Shown here: positions 31,036 to 38,177 of the stretch, piece by piece
Layout of the letters: each line of letters begins with the position of its first letter
How positions within the stretch are numbered: the first letter of the stretch is position 1
DNA from: JBLMXQ01 sp050257855
Lineage (GTDB): Bacteria > Acidobacteriota > Vicinamibacteria > Vicinamibacterales > CAVVIG01
DNA: 64,000 nt
Reading direction: 5' to 3'
Assembly (NCBI GenBank): GCA_050257855.1
Contig: JBLMXQ010000011.1
Span: forward strand, 1-64,000
Program-made: the position numbers and the translations under genes
The notes under the pieces: model-generated
What the model was told of the DNA's origin: nothing
Seen by the model: the letters and a program-made list of their open reading frames with translations, nothing else
Database searches by the model: none

Positions 31036-31734
31036 ATGCAGACGCTCTCCTATACCTGGCTCGGCCACTCGACGTTCCTGTTCAACACGCCCGGCGGCAA
31101 GCGGATTCTGACCGATCCCTGGATCGCCACGAATCCGTCCACGCCGGACTCGGCGAAGAAGATCGGAGCGATCGATCTGATCCTGGTGACGCACGGGCAC
31201 GCGGATCACACCGGCGACCTGGTGTCGGTGGCCCGCAACACCGGCGCCCACGTCGTCAGCACGTACGAGATCGCGCTGTGGCTCGAGAGCAAGGGGCTGC
31301 AGAACACCTCGCCGATGGGGCACGGCGGCACTCAGGAGATCGGCGGCGTCTCGATCGCCATGGTCGATGCCGTCCACACGAGCTCGGTCGTCGAGGAGGG
31401 ACGCCTGATCTATCTGGGCAGCCCGGCCGGCTTCGTGATTCGCTTCGAGGACGGCCTGACCGTGTACTTCGCCGGCGACACGGCGCTGTTCGGCGACATG
31501 CGGCTCATCGGCGAGATGCACCGGCCCGCCATCGCGTTCCTGCCGATCGGAGACCGGTTCACCATGGGGCCGGAGGCGGCCGCGCGGGCGGTCGAGATGC
31601 TCGGCGTGCGGCAGGTCGTCCCGATGCACTACGGCACGTTCCCGTTCCTGACCGGTACCCCGGCGAGGCTACGCGAGCTCGTGCGGCGCGGCGTCGAGGT
31701 GGTGGAGCTGAAACCGGGCGAGACTGCAGGCTAG
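31036..31734 (+). CDS. Metal-dependent hydrolase, UPF0173/MBL fold
   Basis: 232 residues. THGHADH near residue 55 is the HxHxDH metal motif, preceded by TWLGHSTFLFNT. FAGDTALFGDM supplies the bridging Asp, and PMHYGTFPFL the last His of UPF0173 proteins. The family is of unknown substrate. Its place between boxB and the beta-oxidation-like genes hints at a role in hydrolysing a CoA thioester or lactone formed in the pathway, but this is inference. TACCCT is 8 bases before ATG 31036, so it might have its own promoter. Confidence 0.82.
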   Translation: MQTLSYTWLGHSTFLFNTPGGKRILTDPWIATNPSTPDSAKKIGAIDLILVTHGHADHTGDLVSVARNTGAHVVSTYEIALWLESKGLQNTSPMGHGGTQEIGGVSIAMVDAVHTSSVVEEGRLIYLGSPAGFVIRFEDGLTVYFAGDTALFGDMRLIGEMHRPAIAFLPIGDRFTMGPEAAARAVEMLGVRQVVPMHYGTFPFLTGTPARLRELVRRGVEVVELKPGETAG

Positions 31735-31822
31735 CGTCGATGATTCGCCGCCGGTGACGGGGGACATCGAGGACGCCAGGGCACGTTTCCCTGTGTGTCC
31801 GTCGTGATGAGTGACGTTCTGT

Positions 31823-32626
31823 ATGGCGCATACGAAGATCCGGTACGCGGTCGCCGACGGCGTCGCGACGATCGAGCTCGTCGAACCGCCCGCCAACACG
31901 TATTCGTACGAGATGATGCGTGAGATCGACCAGGCTGTACTCGACGCGCGCATGGACGACGCGGTCCACGTGCTGGTGCTACGCGGGGCGGGCGACAAAT
32001 TCTTCTGCGCCGGCGCGAACATCGGCATGCTGCGCGAGGCGACGCCGAGCTTCAAGTACTACTTCTGCCTGCACGCGAACGAGACGCTCAACCGGCTCGA
32101 GCACACGCCGAAGCTGGTCATCGCCGCGCTGAACGGACACACCGTCGGCGGAGGGCTGGAGGTGGCGATGGCCGCCGACATCCGGGTGGCGAAGAAGGAC
32201 GGCGGCAGGATCGGATTGCCCGAAGTGGCCCTCGGGGTGCTGCCGGGGACCGGCGGCACACAGCGGCTGGCGCGGCTCGTCGGCAAGGCCAGGGCGATCG
32301 AGCTGATGGTCTCCGGGCGTCTGATGTCGTTCGACGAGGCGCGCGCGATCGGGCTGGTCAACGACGTGTGGGACGACGACGCGCTGGCCGGGCGCGCCTT
32401 CGCGGATGCGGTGCAGGCGTATGCCGTGCAGTTCACGCCGCCGCACAAAGCGAGCAAGGCCGTCGGCCGGATCAAGCGCGCCGTGCAGTCGGGCGTGGAG
32501 ATGAGCTTCGCCGACGGCCTCGCCGTCGAGCGCGAGCTGCAGCAGCTCCTGTTCGAGAGCCAGGATGCGAAGGAAGGCATCGCGGCCAGCCTCGAGAAAC
32601 GGAAGCCGGAGTTCCGCGGCAGATGA
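31823..32626 (+). CDS. Enoyl-CoA hydratase/isomerase (crotonase family)
   Basis: 267 residues. FFCAGANIGMLRE and NGHTVGGGLEVAMAADIRVA form the oxyanion hole, and LPEVALGVLPGTGGTQRL carries the catalytic Glu region. In the box pathway 3,4-dehydroadipyl-CoA must be hydrated or isomerised, and this enzyme is placed to do it. A 12-base upstream ATG (31811) is possible, but ATG 31823 starts the conserved strand. The stop overlaps the aldehyde dehydrogenase start (ATGA at 32623-32626). Confidence 0.88.
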   Translation: MAHTKIRYAVADGVATIELVEPPANTYSYEMMREIDQAVLDARMDDAVHVLVLRGAGDKFFCAGANIGMLREATPSFKYYFCLHANETLNRLEHTPKLVIAALNGHTVGGGLEVAMAADIRVAKKDGGRIGLPEVALGVLPGTGGTQRLARLVGKARAIELMVSGRLMSFDEARAIGLVNDVWDDDALAGRAFADAVQAYAVQFTPPHKASKAVGRIKRAVQSGVEMSFADGLAVERELQQLLFESQDAKEGIAASLEKRKPEFRGR

Positions 32627-34071
32627 CCATGCAAAAGCAGCTCTTCATCAACGGCGAGTGGCGCGACGCCGCGGCCGGGAAGACGATCGACGTCGTCAAT
32701 CCGGCGACCGAGGAAGTCATCGCGACCGTGCCTTCGGCCGAACAGGCGGACGTGGACGCGGCGGTCGCCGCCGCGCGCGCGGCATTCGACGGCGCCTGGG
32801 GCAGGCTCCCGGCCCGCGAGCGCGGCCGGCTCCTGTGGAGGCTCGGCGATCGCCTGATGGAGCGCGCGGACGAAATCGCGCGGCTCGAGACGCTGCACAA
32901 CGGCAAGCCGATTTTCGAGTCGAGGCAGATCGAGATTCCGGCGGCGGCCGAGTGCTTCCAGTACTACGCCGGCTGGGCCGACAAGATTCATGGCGACACG
33001 ATTCCCGCGAAGGGCAACGCGTTCACCTACACGCTGCGCGAACCGCTCGGCGTCGTGGCCGCCATCGTGCCGTGGAACTTCCCGCTGCTGCTGACCGCCT
33101 GGAAGGTCGCGCCCGCGCTCGCCTGCGGCAACACGGTCGTGATCAAGCCCGCGAGCCAGACGCCGCTGACCGCGCTCGCCCTCGCCGAAGCCGCGCAGGA
33201 GGTCGGGATTCCGGCCGGCGCGATCAACGTGATCACGGGGCCGGGCGCGAAGGTCGGGCGGATGATCGTCGAGCACGCGGGAATCGACAAGATCGCGTTC
33301 ACCGGCGACACGTCGACCGGCCGGCAGATCATGCGCGGCGCCGCCGACACGCTGAAGAAGATCACGCTCGAGCTCGGCGGCAAATCGCCGAACATCATCC
33401 TGCCCGACGCGGATCTCGACGCCGCGGTCCGCGGCGCGACGACCGGGATCTTCTACGGCAAGGGCGAAGTCTGCGCCGCCGGATCCCGGCTGCTCGTCGA
33501 TCGATCGATCCGCGACGAGTTCGTCGACAAGGTGGCTGCGCGCGCGAAGAAGATGGCCCCGGGAGACCCGCTCGATCCGAAGACGCGGCTCGGCGCCATT
33601 TCCTCGAAAGGCCAGCTCGAGAACGACCTTCGCTACATCGAGCTCGCGAAGAAGGAAGGCGCGACGCTCGTCGCCGGCGGCTCGCGCGCCGACATCGGCA
33701 CCGGCAGGGGCTATTTCCTCCAGCCGACCGTCTTCGCCAACGTGACGCCCGAGATGACGATCGCGCGCGAGGAGATCTTCGGACCGGTGCTGGCGGCGAT
33801 CGAGTTCGCCGATCTCGACGAAGCGATCGCGCGCGCCAACGACAGCACCTACGGCCTGGCCGCCGCCGTCTGGACCCGCGACGTCAAGAAGGCGCACTAC
33901 GTGGCGCGCCGGCTGCAGGCCGGGACCGTCTGGGTCAACACGTACAATCTCTACGACACGGCGCTGCCTTTCGGCGGCTACAAGCAGAGCGGCTTCGGCC
34001 GCGAGATGGGCGCCGCGGCCCTCGAGTACTACACGCAGGTGAAGAGCGTGTGGGTGGATCTGAATTTCTGA
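32623..34071 (+). CDS. NAD(P)-dependent aldehyde dehydrogenase, candidate for the BoxD step
   Basis: 482 residues. VPWNFPLLLTAWKVAPALACGN, FTGDTSTGR (NAD site), LELGGKSPNI with the general-base Glu, and GKGEVCAAGSR with the catalytic Cys mark the ALDH superfamily. It resembles betaine/phenylacetaldehyde dehydrogenases rather than classical BoxD. Because it overlaps an enoyl-CoA hydratase in a box cluster, oxidation of 3,4-dehydroadipyl-CoA semialdehyde is the likely job (inference). ATG 32623 overlaps the previous stop; ATG 32629 is an alternative. The stop is followed directly by a GGGCTGG heptad tract and a hairpin. Confidence 0.88.
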   Translation: MTMQKQLFINGEWRDAAAGKTIDVVNPATEEVIATVPSAEQADVDAAVAAARAAFDGAWGRLPARERGRLLWRLGDRLMERADEIARLETLHNGKPIFESRQIEIPAAAECFQYYAGWADKIHGDTIPAKGNAFTYTLREPLGVVAAIVPWNFPLLLTAWKVAPALACGNTVVIKPASQTPLTALALAEAAQEVGIPAGAINVITGPGAKVGRMIVEHAGIDKIAFTGDTSTGRQIMRGAADTLKKITLELGGKSPNIILPDADLDAAVRGATTGIFYGKGEVCAAGSRLLVDRSIRDEFVDKVAARAKKMAPGDPLDPKTRLGAISSKGQLENDLRYIELAKKEGATLVAGGSRADIGTGRGYFLQPTVFANVTPEMTIAREEIFGPVLAAIEFADLDEAIARANDSTYGLAAAVWTRDVKKAHYVARRLQAGTVWVNTYNLYDTALPFGGYKQSGFGREMGAAALEYYTQVKSVWVDLNF

Positions 34072-34086
34072 GGGCTGGGGGCTGCG

Positions 34087-34108
34087 GACTCCGGGGCTCG
34101 CCGGAGTC
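34087..34108 (+). terminator. Hairpin after the aldehyde dehydrogenase gene
   Basis: GACTCCGG, six-base loop, CCGGAGTC, 15 bases after the stop. There is no T-run. It may end the box transcript before the separate hbd promoter (TAGAAT at 34134-34139). Confidence 0.45.
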
Positions 34109-34133
34109 TCGAACGCCATTCACGACTTCTAAT

Positions 34134-34139
34134 AGAATT
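34134..34139 (+). promoter_or_regulatory. -10 box upstream of hbd
   Basis: TAGAAT in the most A/T-rich part of the spacer. Transcription would begin at about 34146, making the heptad tract the 5' leader of hbd. Confidence 0.4.
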
Positions 34140-34143
34140 CGAT

Positions 34144-34227
34144 CAGCTGACAGCTGACAGCCATGCTGAGAGCCGATGGCTGACAGCCGGCAGCGAGCCG
34201 AGAGCCGAGAGCCGACAGCCGAGAGCT
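34144..34227 (+). repeat. Twelve consecutive heptamers, AGCCGAG-type tract
   Basis: In constant 7-base register from 34144: CAGCTGA twice, CAGCCAT, GCTGAGA, GCCGATG, GCTGACA, GCCGGCA, GCGAGCC, GAGAGCC twice, GACAGCC, GAGAGCT. The tract ends nine bases before ATG 34236 of hbd. Confidence 0.8.
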
Positions 34228-34235
34228 ATTCAACG

Positions 34236-35087
34236 ATGAGCCACGTCACAGTCCTGGGCGCGGGGACGATGGGCCATGGAATCGCCCATGCGTCGGTGAT
34301 GGCCGGGTACGAAACGGTGATGTACGACGTCGCCGCGGCGGCCCTCGAATCGGGGCGCGCGGCAATCCGGTCCATCATCCGGAAAGGCGTCGAGCTCGGC
34401 AAGGTGACCGCCGACGAGGCTGCGGCCGCAGAAAATCGCCTCTCGACCACGAACGACCTGGCCGGAGCCGTCTCGCGCGCGGATTTCGTCGTCGAGGCCG
34501 CGCCCGAGAAGATCGCGCTGAAGCTCGAGCTGCTGGCGAGCGTCGAGCGACACGCCCCGGCGGGCGCGGTCGTCGCCTCGAACACGTCGTCGCTGAGCGT
34601 CACCGAAATGGGCGCGGCGCTGTCGAACCCGTCCCGGCTGGCCGGCATGCACTTCTTCAACCCCGTCCACAAGATGAAGCTCGTCGAGATCGTGCGCGCG
34701 CTCGAGAGCTCGGACGCCACGATCCGGTCGATCGAGGAGGTCGCGAAGGCCATGGGGAAGGAGACGGTGGTCGTGCGCGACTCGGCCGGCTTCATCACGA
34801 GCCGCGTCAACGCGATGATCGGCAACGAGGCGTTCTTCATGCTGCAGGAAGGCGTCGCGTCCGCGCGTGACATCGACAAGGCGCTGAAGCTCGGCCTCAA
34901 CCATCCGATGGGCCCGTTCGAGCTGGTCGATCTCGTCGGCCTCGACACGCGGCTGAGCGTCCTCGAGTTCCTGCACAAGAGCCTGGGCGAGAAGTACCGC
35001 CCGTGCCCGCTGCTCGTGCAGCACGTGAAGGCGGGACGCCTCGGGAAGAAAGTGGGGAAGGGCGTCTACGAATACCCGCGGCCCTGA
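34236..35087 (+). CDS. 3-hydroxyacyl-CoA dehydrogenase (3-hydroxybutyryl-CoA dehydrogenase family)
   Basis: 283 residues. NAD site VLGAGTMGHGIAH at the N-terminus, EAAPEKIALK, GMHFFNPVHKMKLVEIV with the catalytic His, and SRVNAMIGNEAFFMLQEG with the C-terminal helical domain LGLNHPMGPFELVDLVGLD. It oxidises (S)-3-hydroxyacyl-CoA to 3-oxoacyl-CoA. In this cluster the likely substrate is 3-hydroxyadipyl-CoA, the PaaH-type step feeding beta-ketoadipyl-CoA. ATG 34236 begins the Rossmann strand; a longer in-frame start at 34176 would only translate the heptad repeat. No thiolase is adjacent. Confidence 0.9.
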   Translation: MSHVTVLGAGTMGHGIAHASVMAGYETVMYDVAAAALESGRAAIRSIIRKGVELGKVTADEAAAAENRLSTTNDLAGAVSRADFVVEAAPEKIALKLELLASVERHAPAGAVVASNTSSLSVTEMGAALSNPSRLAGMHFFNPVHKMKLVEIVRALESSDATIRSIEEVAKAMGKETVVVRDSAGFITSRVNAMIGNEAFFMLQEGVASARDIDKALKLGLNHPMGPFELVDLVGLDTRLSVLEFLHKSLGEKYRPCPLLVQHVKAGRLGKKVGKGVYEYPRP

Positions 35088-35098
35088 AGGGACCGCGT

Positions 35099-36349
35099 TC
35101 ACCGCTGCGTCAGCAGCGCCGCCAGCGTCAGCAGGACGACGGTCACCACCGTGATCCACGCGACGATGTTGTACCAGCGCGGGTTCACGAAATCGCCCAT
35201 CAGCTCCCGGTCGTTCGTCAGCAGCAGCATCGGCACGAGCACGAGCGGCAGCACGATTCCGTTGATGACCTGCGACTGGACCAGGATGTAGACCAGCGGC
35301 AGCCGCGGCAACAGCAGCACCCCGGCGCCAAGGACGATGAGCAGCGTGTAGAGCCAGTAGAAGACCGGCGCCTCCTGGAACTCCTTGTCCAGCCCCGACT
35401 CGAATCCCAGTCCCTCGCACACGGCGTAGGCGGTCGAGATCGGCAGGATCGACGCCGCGAAGAGCGACGCGTTGAAGAGCCCGGCGGCGAAGAGGAGATA
35501 CGCGTACTCGCCCGCCAGCGGGCGCAGCGCCTGCGCCGCATCGGCGGCGTCCCTCACCTCGTGGTGTCCGGCCGCGAAGAGCGTCGCCGCGCACGCGACG
35601 ATGATGAACCACGCGACGATATCGGTGAACAGGCATCCGAGAACGACGTCCCACCGCGACGCCCGGTACTGCCGCGGCGTAATGCCCTTCTCCACGACCG
35701 ACGCCTGCAGGTAGAACTGCATCCACGGCGCGATCGTCGTGCCCACCAGCGCGATCACCATCGAGAGATAGCCGTAATTGCGGATGCCCACGTCCTTCGG
35801 CCGGCTGACCGTCGCGATCGCGGCGGCCTTCCAGTCCGGATGCGCGAGCAGGCCGGCGATGATGTAGCAGACGTAGAAGCCGGACGCCGCGAGGAAGATC
35901 TTCTCGATGCTCTGGTACGTCCCCTTGACGACCATCACCCACACGACGGCCGCCGCCGCCGGCACGACAAGGTATTTCGACACGCCGAACAGCTCGAGGC
36001 TGCTCTCGACGCCCGCGAACTCGGCGACGACGTTGCCGAAGTTGCAGACGACGAGCGCGATCATCAGGAAGAACGTGACGCGGAAGCCGAACTCCTCGCG
36101 GATGAGATCGCTCAGCCCCTTGCCGGTGGCCGCGCCCATCCGCGACGCCATCTCCTGCACGACCACCAGGGCGATGGTGATGGGGATCATCGTCCACAGC
36201 AGCGAGTAGCCGAATTGCGCGCCGGCGACCGAATAGGTGTAGATGCCGCCGGCGTCGTTGTCGACGTTGGCCGTGATGAAGCCCGGACCGACGACGGCCA
36301 GGAACAGCAGCGCGCGCGTCTTCCAGCCGGACTTGCGGAGCGAGGTCAT
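35099..36349 (-). CDS. Nramp-family divalent metal transporter, divergent motif
   Basis: 416 residues, about 11 membrane helices. TM1 reads ITANVDNDAGGIYTYS where classical Nramps have DPGN, and TM6 reads TTIAPWMQFYLQASVVEKG where they have MPH. Both halves of the metal site therefore differ from the Mn2+/Fe2+ type. The gene lies 11 bases downstream of a gene for an MgtE N-domain/CBS protein, which senses Mg2+ in MgtE channels. A Mg2+ or other non-Mn2+ substrate is thus plausible, but this is inference. ATG 36349 begins just before the first helix; the longer frame upstream runs into the CBS gene. Confidence 0.85.
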   Translation of the reverse strand: MTSLRKSGWKTRALLFLAVVGPGFITANVDNDAGGIYTYSVAGAQFGYSLLWTMIPITIALVVVQEMASRMGAATGKGLSDLIREEFGFRVTFFLMIALVVCNFGNVVAEFAGVESSLELFGVSKYLVVPAAAAVVWVMVVKGTYQSIEKIFLAASGFYVCYIIAGLLAHPDWKAAAIATVSRPKDVGIRNYGYLSMVIALVGTTIAPWMQFYLQASVVEKGITPRQYRASRWDVVLGCLFTDIVAWFIIVACAATLFAAGHHEVRDAADAAQALRPLAGEYAYLLFAAGLFNASLFAASILPISTAYAVCEGLGFESGLDKEFQEAPVFYWLYTLLIVLGAGVLLLPRLPLVYILVQSQVINGIVLPLVLVPMLLLTNDRELMGDFVNPRWYNIVAWITVVTVVLLTLAALLTQR

Positions 36350-36360
36350 CACCGGCCGGG

Positions 36361-37599
36361 CTAGCGATCCTGCCGCAGCATCGCGATCACGTCGTCGGCC
36401 GTGATGATGCCGGCCAGACGGCCCTCGGCGTCGGCGACGGCGAGCGTGATGAGGTTGTACTTGTCGAACAGTTCGGCGACTTCCGCGTCCTTCGCATCGG
36501 GCGCACACGTGACCGGCTCCTCGGCAATGGCCGAGAGCCGGATTGCCGGCGCGCTGACGGCGATCTTGACGAGCGGCACGGTGCCGAGCAGCTCGCGTCC
36601 GGGGCCGACCAGGTAGATCGTCGCCATGGCCTCGTAGCCACCCTCGAACGTCTTCAGCGCGCCGATCGCGTCGTCCACCGTTGCCTCGGCCGGCACGGCG
36701 ACGAACTCCGTCGTCATGCGTCCGGCGGCCGTGTGCTCACCGAAGGCGAGCAACTGCGACACCTCGAGACGCTCCGCCGGACCCATTTCCTGGAGGATCT
36801 GCCCCGAGCGATCCTCCGGGAGATCGCCGAGGAGGTCGGCGGCGGCATCCGGGTCCATTTCCTCGACGATGTTGGCGGCGCGGTCCGAATCGAGCGACTC
36901 GACGATCGCCTTCTGGATGCCGGGCTCGACCTCCTCGAGCGCCTCGGCTGCCACCTCCTCGTCGAGCGTCTCGAACACGGACTCGCGCTCGGCGGGCGGC
37001 AGCTCCTCGACGATGTCCGCGATGTCGGCCGGGTGGAGCCGCGCGAGGCCTTTGTAGGCAATCTTCAGCTTGACCCGCCGCGCCGGATCGGTCTCGAGCA
37101 GGTCGACGAACTCCCAGGGGATGACGTTGGCCGGAATCCGCTGGACGAGGGCGCGGAGCGAGCGCGCCGGCACGACGCCCTTGCACAGGCGCCGCACGGC
37201 GCCTCGCGCGCCGACGTTGACGGACATCAGCGTGAGCGCCGGGTGGCCGTTCGCGCGGAAGGCATCGAGCTCGACATCGTTGACGCGCACGACCTTGCGC
37301 CCGTGGACGTCGATGATCTGCTGATCGAGGAGGTCGCGTTTGAGCAGCAGCAGGCCGTCGAAGAGGGGCACCGGGGGCCACGTCTCGGCGGGAGTCGCCG
37401 TCCGGATGTCGTCGCCGTACGCGGTCACCTCCGCCGAGGGCAGCATGCGGTCGTGGCTGCCGTCGCGGACGATCAGGAACGCGACGCGGGTCGGGTGCTC
37501 CTGCGGCTGAACCGCGAGCTCGCGCACGCGTCCCCGGACGGCGCCGGAGGCATCACGAACGGCGACGCCGAGGAGTTCGGAGAGCGCGACGAGCGACAT
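36361..37599 (-). CDS. PRC-barrel-like / MgtE N-domain / tandem CBS protein without membrane domain
   Basis: 412 residues. Residues 1-130 contain two PRC-barrel-like segments (LLGVAVRDASGAVRGRV and IIDVHGRKVVRVNDVELD). Residues about 170-285 form the helical MgtE intracellular N domain (LHPADIADIVEELPPAERESVFE, VEEMDPDAAADLLGDLPED). Two CBS domains end it (MTTEFVAVPAEATV, ITADDVIAML). The MgtE channel domain is absent. It reads as a detached cytosolic sensor-gate that could regulate the Nramp-like carrier encoded 11 bases downstream. ATG 37599 is the first start after unrelated upstream sequence. Confidence 0.85.
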   Translation of the reverse strand: MSLVALSELLGVAVRDASGAVRGRVRELAVQPQEHPTRVAFLIVRDGSHDRMLPSAEVTAYGDDIRTATPAETWPPVPLFDGLLLLKRDLLDQQIIDVHGRKVVRVNDVELDAFRANGHPALTLMSVNVGARGAVRRLCKGVVPARSLRALVQRIPANVIPWEFVDLLETDPARRVKLKIAYKGLARLHPADIADIVEELPPAERESVFETLDEEVAAEALEEVEPGIQKAIVESLDSDRAANIVEEMDPDAAADLLGDLPEDRSGQILQEMGPAERLEVSQLLAFGEHTAAGRMTTEFVAVPAEATVDDAIGALKTFEGGYEAMATIYLVGPGRELLGTVPLVKIAVSAPAIRLSAIAEEPVTCAPDAKDAEVAELFDKYNLITLAVADAEGRLAGIITADDVIAMLRQDR

Positions 37600-37694
37600 A
37601 ACGCAGCACCCACAACCTTCCGAGTGTCGCGCCTGCCGCGCAGCAGTGTCAAGGCAAGAAAGCGCAATGGTTTGACGCGCCGCCCGGCGCCGGA

Positions 37695-37700
37695 TAAGCT
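37695..37700 (+). promoter_or_regulatory. -10 box of the Cys/His-rich protein gene
   Basis: TAAGCT seven bases before ATG 37708, no ribosome-binding site between. Confidence 0.45.
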
Positions 37701-37707
37701 GCAACTG

Positions 37708-38079
37708 ATGCGGCATCTCAGGCGCATGACGCGGTGTGTCGCGGCCACATGGCTGTCCGCGCAGGCCGCGACGCTCGTCGCCGTTCCCCTTGCGCTGTCG
37801 CTGTCGGTCCCTGCGGCCCTGCCCGGGGACTGCTGTCCGGGCGCCGGGCCCGGCCACAAGTGTCCGATGCACGACCGCTCCGACGGCGCGCGCACCTGCC
37901 GTATCGCGACGTCCTGCGGATCCGACGCGGGCCTCCTCTCGTTGGTCGGCATCGTGGCGCTCCTGCCGCGGCCGATCCACGCGGCCGGCCTCTTCCCCGT
38001 CCCGCGGCGCTTCGCGCCGAACCGCGCGCCTCTCGTGTCGCGCGCCGGCGTTCCCGAACCGCCGCCCCCCCGCGCCTAG
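37708..38079 (+). CDS. Small secreted Cys/His-rich protein, possible metal binder
   Basis: 123 residues: a signal peptide (about 1-35), then DCCPGAGPGHKCPMHDRSD followed by further Cys (TCRIATSCGSD), a hydrophobic stretch LLSLVGIVALLPRPIHAAGLF and a Pro-rich tail EPPPPRA. The clustered Cys, His and Met (GHKCPMH) look like a copper or other soft-metal site; I do not recognise a named family. It precedes a TonB-dependent receptor by 98 bases on the same strand, an arrangement that suggests joint metal handling. Leaderless start supported by TAAGCT 7 nt upstream. Confidence 0.7.
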   Translation: MRHLRRMTRCVAATWLSAQAATLVAVPLALSLSVPAALPGDCCPGAGPGHKCPMHDRSDGARTCRIATSCGSDAGLLSLVGIVALLPRPIHAAGLFPVPRRFAPNRAPLVSRAGVPEPPPPRA

Positions 38080-38177
38080 CCGGACCTGACAGAGGCGGCC
38101 CGTCCAGGGCCGCGGATTCTCAGTCCAGTGGTGTAGTCCGTACAGGCGGCGGTTCAGGGCCGCCGGGGGAGGGAGTC

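Noticed and set aside
32623..34071. Naming the aldehyde dehydrogenase boxD
   Set aside because: Sequence resembles general ALDH enzymes; only the position suggests the BoxD step, so no symbol is given.
32059..34119. Long minus-strand frame over the hydratase and aldehyde dehydrogenase
   Set aside because: Shadow of genes with clear catalytic motifs; no motif of its own.
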